A DNA stretch of 64,000 nucleotides from positions 156,864 to 220,863 of the forward strand of contig NZ_QAVX01000005.1 in NCBI RefSeq assembly GCF_003121485.1, written 5' to 3'. Source of the stretch: Dyella sp. C11 (GTDB lineage Bacteria > Pseudomonadota > Gammaproteobacteria > Xanthomonadales > Rhodanobacteraceae). Positions 1 through 7,272 of the stretch are shown one piece after another. The first letter of the stretch is position 1, and every line of letters starts with the position of its first letter. The notes under the pieces are model-generated. The model did no database searches. It saw nothing but the letters and a program-made list of their open reading frames with translations, and was not told the DNA's origin. Both the position numbers and the translations under genes were made by a program.

Positions 1-420
1 TCAGCGAACGGGAAAAGGAAAAAGCACGTCACCCGGCTGAAAGTTCTCGCGATATTCGAAAGTTATTTCGCAAGACGCTGCTTAAAAACGTAATTTCATG
101 CCATTTAACGTAAATTTAAACGTTTTCTCCGGGCGTAAAAAAGCCCGATCGGTAAAAGATCGGGCGAAATTACGAAATCAGTTAACGCTGTTGGCCTGGA
201 CCTCGACAAAGCCCCTTGAGTCCGGACCAACCCTGTAAGGTTTACATAAGTATTTTACAAGAAATTTACCGTTGGATCACGCGTGCAACAAAAGCCAACG
301 TATTTCCCTGCTGCGTGGTCAATAAGTAACCACTGAAACTAGCGTGAGATATGGAAACTTCCGTGAGGTGGCGCCCAGAGTTGCTCATGGACGCCACTCA
401 CCGCCTCACGCAAGCCGGTC
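1..420. other. Non-coding stretch at left edge
   Basis: No convincing gene is visible in these 420 bases, which are more AT-rich than the genes to the right. They hold a minus-strand terminator-like hairpin (listed separately) and a GC-rich imperfect inverted repeat at about 361-410, just past the stop of the first gene, where GTGAGGTGGCG pairs loosely with CGCCACTCAC. An AT-rich patch at 240-275 could carry a promoter, but I cannot assign a direction. Confidence 0.5.
137..165 (-). terminator. Intrinsic terminator, minus strand
   Basis: On the minus strand GCCCGATC, a seven-base loop and GATCGGGC (143-165) form an eight-pair stem followed at once by six T (142-137). It lies about 255 bases past the stop of the acyltransferase gene. 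It would end either that transcript with a long 3' tail or a separate small transcript starting in the gap. Confidence 0.7.
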
Positions 421-2130
421 TTACTTGCCGAGGTAGCGCGCCCGCTTGGCCGGCTTCAGCGTTGCCAGGTCCAACATGACCAGGCCATCCACACAACCCG
501 AGAATCCCGGATCTTCGCCGAAGTCGAGGAACTGCACGCCTTCGGGTTCCACCAGATCCACATACTGGCGATACAGCACCGGCAGGCTCACACCCAACGC
601 ATCCAGGTGATGCTTGAGCTTGCCAAGACCCGCCGCCGGATCAAGCCCGGCCAGCGCATCGCGCACCAGATCGATCACGGCAGGCGACACGACGAAAGGC
701 TGTCGTGCGGATGCAAGGCCCGGCGCGCCGAAGTAATGCTGATGTGCCGCTGCGATCCACTCACGCGCTTCGCGCGGCAGACTCACCGACATGCTTACCG
801 GGCCGAACAGGTAACGCAGATCGGGGTGGCGCTGCAGATACAGGCCAATGCCTTGCCACAGCTGATCCAGCGCGCGCGAACGCCAATAGGCCGGCGCAAT
901 GAAACTGCGGCCCAGTTCCAGCCCCTGCGAAAGACGCGATTCGAGTGCCGGCGAGTAATTGAACAGGCTGGAGGTGTACAGCGCGCTCATCCCGCGCTCG
1001 GCGATCAGTCGACCGCCGTGGCCGAAACGGTACGAACCCACGATGCGCAACGCCTTCGGGTCCCACAGCACCAGGTGTTCGTAATGCGGGTCGTAGGCAT
1101 CCAGGTCGCGACGTGCGCCGGTGCCCTCGCCCACCTTGCGGAACGTGAGTTCGCGCAGACGGCCGATTTCACGCAACACGGGGCTGTCGGAAGTGCCCTT
1201 GAACAACAGGATTTGCTTGCCGTCATTGAGATCGGCGAGCTTCTCCGCATGGGCTTGCAGTTCCGCCACCACGCGTTCGGTCGGTTCCGGATGCGCCAGC
1301 GGTGCCTGCCCGCCGAAGATCAGTCCGCGATGACGACCCACGCGATACACATGGCGACGCATGAGCTTGGCCGCGCGCTGGGTCGACTCGCCGCTGTGCT
1401 GTTCCAGCTCATCGGCGGACACCAACTGCCCCACGCTGAAGCCCACGCGGCGACTGGTCGGTGAAATGGCTTCGCGTGGAAGCATGGCCGTGCTCAACGG
1501 CTTGGCCAGCATCGACAGGCCATAGAACATGGCCGAGTTGCGCGCCGAAATATGCACCGGCAAGACCGGTACACGGCTGCGCTGCGCCAGGCGGGCAAAA
1601 CCATCGGACCAGCGTCCATCGCTCACGCCCGACGGACGCACGCGCGACACCTCGCCGGCAGGGAACACGATCAGCGCTTCGCCGTTGTCCAGCGCGCGGT
1701 AGATATCGCGCATCTTCGAGGCGGCGCCCTTGCCGAACACATCCACCGGCAGCAGCAGCTTGTGCAGCGGCTCGATCGACATCAGCCAGTCGTTGGCCAG
1801 GATGCGGACATCGCTGCGCACCGAGCCCACCATCTGCAGCAGGGTCAGCGCGTCGATCATGCCAAGCGGATGGTTGGCCACGATCAGCACGCCACCCTCG
1901 ACCGGGATGTTCTCGCGCTCGCGGGGATTGACGTAGTAGCTGACACCGAGCACATCGAGCACGCGCTCGACGAAATCGAAGCCTTCGGCCGCACCAGCGG
2001 CTACCAAGGTACGGTTGAAACCATCCTCATCGGCCAGTCGGCCCAGCATGCCGGCAACCGGCCGGCGGATCAGGGGATGTTGCGCCAACCATGGCAGACG
2101 TTCGGTGAGGGTCTGTTCAACGCTGAGCAT
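421..2130 (-). CDS. Fused lysophospholipid-type acyltransferase and OlsB-like GNAT N-acyltransferase
   Basis: A 569-residue two-domain protein. The N-terminal half is a PlsC-type acyltransferase: NHPLGMID at residues 86-93 is the His/Asp catalytic block and FPAGEVSR at 156-163 fits the substrate-binding block. The half from about residue 300 resembles the hemolysin/OlsB group of GNAT-fold N-acyltransferases, which acylate ornithine from acyl-ACP. OlsB-like and OlsA-like activities together make ornithine lipids, and from memory the order acyltransferase then N-acyltransferase is that of the bifunctional enzyme OlsF. A membrane-surface lipid synthesis role is therefore likely, but the substrate is inference. 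The start is firm: AGGAGG lies five bases before the ATG. It is transcribed alone. Confidence 0.8.
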   Translation of the reverse strand: MLSVEQTLTERLPWLAQHPLIRRPVAGMLGRLADEDGFNRTLVAAGAAEGFDFVERVLDVLGVSYYVNPRERENIPVEGGVLIVANHPLGMIDALTLLQMVGSVRSDVRILANDWLMSIEPLHKLLLPVDVFGKGAASKMRDIYRALDNGEALIVFPAGEVSRVRPSGVSDGRWSDGFARLAQRSRVPVLPVHISARNSAMFYGLSMLAKPLSTAMLPREAISPTSRRVGFSVGQLVSADELEQHSGESTQRAAKLMRRHVYRVGRHRGLIFGGQAPLAHPEPTERVVAELQAHAEKLADLNDGKQILLFKGTSDSPVLREIGRLRELTFRKVGEGTGARRDLDAYDPHYEHLVLWDPKALRIVGSYRFGHGGRLIAERGMSALYTSSLFNYSPALESRLSQGLELGRSFIAPAYWRSRALDQLWQGIGLYLQRHPDLRYLFGPVSMSVSLPREAREWIAAAHQHYFGAPGLASARQPFVVSPAVIDLVRDALAGLDPAAGLGKLKHHLDALGVSLPVLYRQYVDLVEPEGVQFLDFGEDPGFSGCVDGLVMLDLATLKPAKRARYLGK

Positions 2131-2231
2131 GACCGCCTCCTGGGATTTACCCCAAATGCTGGTAGCGGATTATGACAGCAAGGTTATGCGGAGAGGACCG
2201 AAAGATCACGCCGCGTAAAAAGGTCGCTGTT

Positions 2232-2843
2232 TCAAACAACCAGATGCAAATAAGCCGCCACGCCGCCCATGAACATCTGCACCGACAGCGCGATAAGCAG
2301 CATGCCCATCACGCGCTCAAGCGCCGTGAGCACGCTCTCGCCGAGCCAGCGGAACAGATAGGTGGAGCACAGCAGGATTACCGAGGTGGCCAGCCATGCG
2401 CCTAGCAGGGCAATGGCCCAATCGGCGGTGCGACCGGGCTGGGTATTGGTCAGCAGCAGCAAGGCGGCCATGGCGGAGGGGCCGGCCACGCCGGGGATGG
2501 CCATGGGCACGATGAAGGGCTCGCCCTCCCCCTGCTTGCCGAAGATGCCGCCGCCATCGGCCGGCGGAAACACCATGCGGATGCCGATAAGGAACAGCAC
2601 GATGCCACCGGCAATGCTGATGGATTCCTGCCGCAACTGCAGCAATTTCAGAATGTGCTGACCGCCAATCAGGAATCCGAGCAGGACACCCAGCGCAATC
2701 AGCAGCTCGCGAATCATCACCTTACGGCGGCGCTTGGGTGCGACGTCTTTCAGCAGGCTCAGGAAGATGGGGATATTCCCCAGCGGGTCCATGATGAGGA
2801 ACAGCAGGATCGCCGCCGACAGCGTGGTCATCTGCATTTCCAT
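2232..2843 (-). CDS. MarC family integral membrane protein
   Basis: A 203-residue, almost wholly hydrophobic protein with about six membrane segments. It has the family features: an opening segment ending in LIMDPLGNIPIF, a central glycine-rich segment (VPMAIPGVAGPSAMAALLLL) and a matching C-terminal half. MarC/YhgN proteins sit in the inner membrane; their transport function is not established, and the old link to multiple antibiotic resistance was not upheld. AGGAG nine bases before the ATG supports this start. It is in line with the SDR and glutaredoxin genes upstream (24-base gap to the SDR stop), so it is probably the last gene of a three-gene transcript. Confidence 0.88.
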   Translation of the reverse strand: MEMQMTTLSAAILLFLIMDPLGNIPIFLSLLKDVAPKRRRKVMIRELLIALGVLLGFLIGGQHILKLLQLRQESISIAGGIVLFLIGIRMVFPPADGGGIFGKQGEGEPFIVPMAIPGVAGPSAMAALLLLTNTQPGRTADWAIALLGAWLATSVILLCSTYLFRWLGESVLTALERVMGMLLIALSVQMFMGGVAAYLHLVV

Positions 2844-2867
2844 GTCAGCAATGCTCCTGCGTCATGG

Positions 2868-3638
2868 TCATGCCGGTTCACGCAAATCGAGGGTCGCGCC
2901 GCGTGCACGCTTGCCCTGCTCGCCCAACAGATAGATGGCGGCCTCGGCCGTGGCATCCGGCAACGGCTGCAGCATGGTGTCTTCGCCAAAGTAGGCCGCA
3001 CGACGCAAGGTGGTGCGCATGGGCGCGGGCAGCAATGCATGCGAACGCAGCGACGACTGCTCGGTTTCCTCATGGAGGATGGCAACCAGTCGCTCCAGCG
3101 CAGCCTTCGAAACGCCATACGCGCCCCAGTGCGCACGCTGCACCAGTTCGGGGTTATCCAGCACGAACACCACGGCGCTGTCCGACGCCCGTGACAGCAA
3201 CGGCATGCACGCCTGCGTCAGCGCAAACGGCGCCGACACATTCACATGCATGGCGCGCAGCCAGTCGTCCGGCTTCTGCACGGAAAGCGGCGTGAGTTCC
3301 TTGAAGCTCGCGGCGGTGTGGACAATGCCGTCAAGGCGACCGAAATCGCGCTCGAGCCCATCGGCCAATGCCTCATAGTCGCCTGGCGTGGCCACTTCCA
3401 TGTCGAGCGGATGGATCACCGGTTCCGGCAAACCCTCGCTCACCATCGCATCGTAAAGCTGTTCCAGCTGACGCTTGCGGCGACCGGTGATGACCACGGT
3501 GGCGCCAGCGCGAGAGGCAGCACGCGCCACCGCCGAACCCAGGCCGCCATACGCGCCGGTAACCAGCACGACACGATCAGCCAACGAGCCCGCCACAGGC
3601 GCCCAGCCTTCCGGCAAACGAACCAGGGGAAGCGCCAT
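2868..3638 (-). CDS. Short-chain dehydrogenase/reductase, YciK-like
   Basis: A 256-residue Rossmann-fold oxidoreductase. The cofactor motif TGAYGGLG is at residues 27-34, the structural HTAAS at about 107-111, and the catalytic YxxxK is Y174/K178 (AYGVSK). The nearest family is YciK of Escherichia coli, whose substrate is unknown. The segment before Y174, where YciK has a run of serines including the catalytic one, reads VFVLDNPEL, so the usual catalytic Ser is absent; activity on a carbonyl substrate is less certain. The ATG shares its A with the TGA of the upstream glutaredoxin gene, so the two are translationally coupled. Confidence 0.85.
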   Translation of the reverse strand: MALPLVRLPEGWAPVAGSLADRVVLVTGAYGGLGSAVARAASRAGATVVITGRRKRQLEQLYDAMVSEGLPEPVIHPLDMEVATPGDYEALADGLERDFGRLDGIVHTAASFKELTPLSVQKPDDWLRAMHVNVSAPFALTQACMPLLSRASDSAVVFVLDNPELVQRAHWGAYGVSKAALERLVAILHEETEQSSLRSHALLPAPMRTTLRRAAYFGEDTMLQPLPDATAEAAIYLLGEQGKRARGATLDLREPA

Positions 3639-3961
3639 CAGGAATCGGCTCCGGCCACGTCGGCCGCCATGCGCGCGAGCTCACCGGCGGCCTTCAGGTC
3701 TTCGATGATGTCGCAACCGCCGATCAGTTCACCCTGGATGAAAAGCTGAGGGAACGTCGGCCAGTTCGCGTAATGCGGCAATGCCGCACGCACTTCCGGA
3801 TCGGCCAGCACATTGACGGCGTGGAACGTCGCGCCCGCCTCCGTCAGCGCCTGCGCGGCGCGGCTGGAAAAGCCGCACATGGGGAACTGCGGCGTGCCCT
3901 TCATGAAGAGCACGATGGCATGTTCGGCCAACACAGCCTTGATTCGCTCGTTAACGTCCAT
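3638..3961 (-). CDS. grxD: Monothiol glutaredoxin, Grx4 type
   Basis: A 107-residue protein with the monothiol active site CGFS at residues 29-32, preceded by LFMKGTPQFPMC, and the glutathione-contact block WPTFPQLFIQGELIGGCDI. It is full length for the single-domain Grx4 class, which binds a bridging [2Fe-2S] cluster with glutathione and, with BolA proteins, takes part in iron-sulfur delivery and iron sensing in the cytosol. It is first in a probable operon with the SDR and marC. The region upstream of its ATG is one arm of a long inverted repeat whose other arm lies upstream of sodB. Confidence 0.95.
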   Translation of the reverse strand: MDVNERIKAVLAEHAIVLFMKGTPQFPMCGFSSRAAQALTEAGATFHAVNVLADPEVRAALPHYANWPTFPQLFIQGELIGGCDIIEDLKAAGELARMAADVAGADS

Positions 3962-3967
3962 AACTAG

Positions 3968-4233
3968 GTGCCTGCTTCATATCTTTTCATGGCCCGCATT
4001 CGTCGTCTCAGGCCGCCTCAGAGAGAGCTGAGTCGTAGCGCCTGACTGGTGGTCAGGTCAAGGTTCAGCTCTCTCTGAGGCGGCCTGAGGCGGCGAACCC
4101 TATGGGCCGGGTCTATTTGCCCGCCAGCCTGCGTCATCACTCGGTCGTGTATCGACTTACACTCCCTCGTTCTTTCTTGGCTGGCGGGCAAACAGCTCCC
4201 GGCGCGGGCCATGAAAAGATATGAAGCAGGCAC
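3968..4233. repeat. Nested perfect inverted repeats between grxD and sodB
   Basis: Three sets of perfect inverted repeats are nested here. The outer arms are 30 bases each (3968-3997 and 4204-4233). Inside them, 25-base arms at 4007-4031 and 4065-4089 enclose a small dyad CCTGAC/GTCAGG (4041-4057). A third pair of 14 bases (TTTGCCCGCCAGCC at 4116-4129 with its complement at 4179-4192) follows. The whole could fold as a cruciform or multi-branched RNA. The outer arms give grxD (leftward) and sodB (rightward) the same 30 bases upstream. No target-site duplication is evident outside the arms, so a MITE-like origin is not proven. Confidence 0.85.
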
Positions 4234-4352
4234 GAATCATTCATCGCTAGAATGCAGTTAGATCGATAGTGTATCAGTCGTGCACGGGTCGCCGGTCCTC
4301 GGCCATTCCAAGCCCGACCCCTTTTCCTCAGCCAACGCCCAGGAGCCACAAC

Positions 4353-4931
4353 ATGGCCTTCGAACTCCCCCCCTTGCCCTATGAACAGAATGCGCTGGAA
4401 CCGCACATCTCGGCGGAGACGCTTGAGTATCACTACGGCAAGCATCACCAGGCGTACGTGACCAACCTCAACAACCTCGTCAAGGGCACCGAGTTCGAAA
4501 ACGCCTCGCTGGAAGACATCATCAAGAAGTCGTCCGGTGGCGTGTTCAACAACGCTGCACAGGTCTGGAACCACACCTTCTACTGGCACTCGCTCAGCCC
4601 CAAGGGCGGCAACGAGCCGAGCGGCAAGCTGGCCGATGCCATCAACAAGGCATTCGGTTCGTTCGAGAAGTTCAAGGAAGAGTTCACCAAGTCGGCCGTG
4701 GGCAACTTCGGTTCGGGCTGGACCTGGCTGGTGCAGCGTCCGGATGGTTCGCTCGGCATCGTCAACACGTCCAATGCCGCCACGCCGATCACCGGCAGCG
4801 ACAAGCCGCTGCTGACCTGCGACGTGTGGGAGCACGCGTACTACATCGATTACCGCAACGCCCGTCCGAAGTACATCGAGGCGTTCTGGAACCTGGCCAA
4901 CTGGGAATTCGCGGCCAAGAACCTGGCCTGA
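4353..4931 (+). CDS. sodB: Superoxide dismutase [Fe]
   Basis: A 192-residue Fe/Mn-type superoxide dismutase, the usual length for bacterial SodB, converting superoxide to peroxide and oxygen in the cytosol. Metal ligands are H27 (YHYGKHH), H74 (WNHTFYW), D157 and H161 (DVWEHAYY). Gln at position 70 (NNAAQVWN) is the second-sphere glutamine placed as in iron enzymes, which favours Fe over Mn. I chose the ATG at 4353, with CAGGAG seven bases before it and the family N-terminus [10 protein letters not shown], rather than an upstream in-frame ATG. It is monocistronic, with a terminator right after it. Confidence 0.97.
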   Translation: MAFELPPLPYEQNALEPHISAETLEYHYGKHHQAYVTNLNNLVKGTEFENASLEDIIKKSSGGVFNNAAQVWNHTFYWHSLSPKGGNEPSGKLADAINKAFGSFEKFKEEFTKSAVGNFGSGWTWLVQRPDGSLGIVNTSNAATPITGSDKPLLTCDVWEHAYYIDYRNARPKYIEAFWNLANWEFAAKNLA

Positions 4932-4952
4932 TTCCTCGGGAATCCAGTCGTG

Positions 4953-4981
4953 AAAACGGGGCTCTTGGGCCCCGTTTTTTT
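4953..4981 (+). terminator. Intrinsic terminator of sodB
   Basis: ACGGGGC (4956-4962) pairs with GCCCCGT (4969-4975) around a six-base loop and is followed by a T run, 25 bases after the sodB stop. Confidence 0.9.
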
Positions 4982-5007
4982 ATCAGCACACCAGGCCGGC
5001 AATTCAA

Positions 5008-5091
5008 TGTAGGAGCGCACTTGTGCGCGACCGCCACGATTGACGAACCGGGACACTCAACCCTGCGGTCGCGCACTAGTGCGCTCCTACA
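5008..5091. repeat. REP-like palindromic element
   Basis: Arms of 27 bases (5008-5034 and 5065-5091) are inverted copies with one mismatch, around a 30-base loop. The arm begins TGTAGGAGCGCAC and contains TGTGCGCGAC, a core resembling REP elements of Pseudomonas and Xanthomonadaceae. It lies between the convergent ends of sodB and purK, a typical REP site. A related element lies at 63369-63428. Confidence 0.85.
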
Positions 5092-5106
5092 GGGGCTGCC
5101 GCTTGC

Positions 5107-6270
5107 TTATTTGTTTTCGCTCAGCTTGCCGACTGCCGGCTGCGCCTGCTGATCGCGACCCAGCGCGTGCGCAATACCGGAAAGGCGTTCGACCAACCGC
5201 TTCGCATCCGGCGCACACACCGTGGCGTGACCCACCTTGCGACCCACGCGCGGCTGCTTGCCGTAGTCGTGCCAATGCGCATCAACGGCTTCCAGCACGG
5301 GCGCAGCATCGGGCAGTTCGCCGATCCAGTTGAACATGGCCGACAAGCCGCGCGCCGACGTATCACCCAGCGGCAAACCGAGCACCGCGCGCACATGGTT
5401 CTCGAACTGGCTGGTGAGTGCCCCCTCGATGGTCCAGTGACCGGAGTTGTGCAAGCGCGGCGCCATCTCGTTGCCGAGCAGCTCGCCGTTTTTCACGAAC
5501 AGCTCCAACGCGAACACGCCGCCGTATTCCAGTTTTTCTGCCAGCGTGCGTGCCAGATCGGTGGCGCGCGCCTGCAGCGCCGCGATGTCCGACGCCGGAG
5601 CCAGGCTCAGCGAGAGCACGCCGTCGGTGTGCCAGTTCTGCGTAAGTGGCCAGGTGCGGAAATCGCCGTCGCGACCGCGCACGGCAATCACCGACAGCTC
5701 GCGATCGAACGGCACGAAGGCTTCCAGGATGAGCCCGTGTGCCTGCGCCTGCGGACCCAGGGCTGCCCACGCGGCGTCGGCGTCGGCCAACGTCTTGATG
5801 CGGAACTGGCCCTTGCCGTCGTAGCCAAGGCGACGCGTCTTGAGGATGGCCGGCGCACCGACTACCGCCAGCGCCTGATCCAGTTCTTCGCGGGTGTCGA
5901 CCGTCTTGAACTCCGGCGTCAGCAAACCGCATTCGCGAAACAGCGTTTTCTCTGCCAGGCGATCCTGCGCCACGGCCAATGCGCGCGGCGCGGGAAATAC
6001 GGCGACACGCTTGGCCAGCCAGTGCGCGGTCTCGGCCGGCACGTTTTCGAAATCGAAAGTGACCACGTCCACTTCGCGAGCGAAATGCTCAAGCGCGTCG
6101 TAGTCCGTCCAGTCAGCCACTACCAGCGGAGCCACCTGTCCGGCGCAGGCGTCGGCGGCGCTGTCCACCACCAGCGTCTTTACACCCAGCGGCGCCGCGG
6201 CAAGCGCCAGCATGCGTGCAAGCTGGCCGCCACCGAGAATGCCGAGGACGGGTTGACGACGGGCGCTCAC
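5107..6270 (-). CDS. purK: 5-(carboxyamino)imidazole ribonucleotide synthase
   Basis: A 387-residue ATP-grasp enzyme that carboxylates AIR with bicarbonate and ATP to give N5-CAIR in purine synthesis. It opens with the family N-terminus [17 protein letters not shown]. The ATP-grasp centre includes [12 protein letters not shown], and the metal-binding block is [14 protein letters not shown]. The start is a GTG that overlaps the TGA of purE by four bases (GTGA), indicating translational coupling. The protein ends close to the REP-like element. Confidence 0.96.
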   Translation of the reverse strand: MSARRQPVLGILGGGQLARMLALAAAPLGVKTLVVDSAADACAGQVAPLVVADWTDYDALEHFAREVDVVTFDFENVPAETAHWLAKRVAVFPAPRALAVAQDRLAEKTLFRECGLLTPEFKTVDTREELDQALAVVGAPAILKTRRLGYDGKGQFRIKTLADADAAWAALGPQAQAHGLILEAFVPFDRELSVIAVRGRDGDFRTWPLTQNWHTDGVLSLSLAPASDIAALQARATDLARTLAEKLEYGGVFALELFVKNGELLGNEMAPRLHNSGHWTIEGALTSQFENHVRAVLGLPLGDTSARGLSAMFNWIGELPDAAPVLEAVDAHWHDYGKQPRVGRKVGHATVCAPDAKRLVERLSGIAHALGRDQQAQPAVGKLSENK

Positions 6271-6782
6271 GAACGGGGGTCCGGGTTGTCCAGCACGGTT
6301 TGCGTCTGGCGGGAACGGTAGGCGTCCAGCGCGGCGGCGATGGCCGGATCATGCAGCGCCAGCACCGAGGCGGCGAGGATGCCGGCATTCACCGCACCCG
6401 CGCGACCGATAGCCAGCGTGCCGACCGGAATGCCAGCCGGCATCTGGGCAATGGAAAGCAGGGAATCCATGCCGTTGAGCGCCTTGGACTGCACCGGCAC
6501 GCCAAACACCGGCAGACGGGTCTTGGCCGCCAGCATGCCCGGCAAATGTGCCGCACCGCCGGCGCCAGCCACGATGACCTGGATACCACGTCCCACCGCT
6601 TCTTCGGCGTACTGGAACAGCAGGTCCGGCGTGCGGTGCGCAGAGACCACGCGCACCTCGTGCGCCACGCCCAGTTCGGCCAGCACGCTGGAGGCATGCT
6701 CCATGGTTTCCCAGTCGGAACGGGAGCCCATTACAACGCCCACGCGCGGCGGGAGGGTAGTCAATGTCATGACCCAAGCCAT
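6267..6782 (-). CDS. purE: N5-carboxyaminoimidazole ribonucleotide mutase
   Basis: A class I PurE that isomerises N5-CAIR to CAIR, the step after PurK. Family motifs are [32 protein letters not shown] and [17 protein letters not shown]. Starting at 6782 gives 171 residues; an internal ATG at 6770 ([11 protein letters not shown]) gives 167 and is closer to the family N-terminus. Neither has a strong ribosome site, so the start is open. It is first gene of a purE-purK operon, divergent from the Trm112-like gene. Confidence 0.96.
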   Translation of the reverse strand: MAWVMTLTTLPPRVGVVMGSRSDWETMEHASSVLAELGVAHEVRVVSAHRTPDLLFQYAEEAVGRGIQVIVAGAGGAAHLPGMLAAKTRLPVFGVPVQSKALNGMDSLLSIAQMPAGIPVGTLAIGRAGAVNAGILAASVLALHDPAIAAALDAYRSRQTQTVLDNPDPRS

Positions 6783-6834
6783 CCAAAAGGGTTATTGTAC
6801 GGACTTTCCGCGTCTCGGCACGATCCCGCTCCCC

Positions 6835-7107
6835 ATGGACAAACGCTTGCTCGACATCCTTTGCTGCCCGGTCAGCAAGGTCCCCGTCCGCCCGCTCCAG
6901 CGTCAGGAGCTTGATGCACTCAACAAGGCCATCGCGGCCGGCCAGGTCCAGACCGTATCGGGTGCTGCCGTCGGGTCGCCGCTGTCCGAAGGACTGATCA
7001 CCACCGACCGGAAAGTCATCTACCGGGTCGAGGACGGCATCCCCGTGATGCTGCCCGAAGAAGGCATCGGCACCCTGCAATTCACCGACTTCCCTGCGGC
7101 AGCCTGA
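6835..7107 (+). CDS. Trm112 family protein
   Basis: A 90-residue protein starting MDKRLLDILCCPVSK, the characteristic start of small Trm112-like (YcaR type) proteins. The C-terminal half carries GLITTDRKVIYRVEDGIPVM, a strong family signature. Eukaryotic and archaeal Trm112 activates methyltransferases; the role of bacterial members is largely unknown. It is longer than the 60-residue E. coli type because of an insert of about 25 residues after the CP motif. It is a single gene in the gap between purE and the DUF1631 gene. Confidence 0.85.
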   Translation: MDKRLLDILCCPVSKVPVRPLQRQELDALNKAIAAGQVQTVSGAAVGSPLSEGLITTDRKVIYRVEDGIPVMLPEEGIGTLQFTDFPAAA

Positions 7108-7272
7108 CGACCGCCAGGGCGGCCAGCCCGCAAGAACCCGCGTCTTGTGAACGTGTCGACATATATCGATACGGTGAATGACAGCAGCCCCCGCCATCCC
7201 TTATTGTAGGCTGGCGTATTGTCGTTCGTAGGTTGCCCGCACGTCGGCATCACTTTCAGGGGGTGAAAGGCG

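Noticed and set aside
3968..4233. Insertion sequence or MITE with target duplication
   Set aside because: Arms are perfect, but bases just outside (ACTAG against GAATC) do not repeat and no transposase is present; kept only as a repeat.
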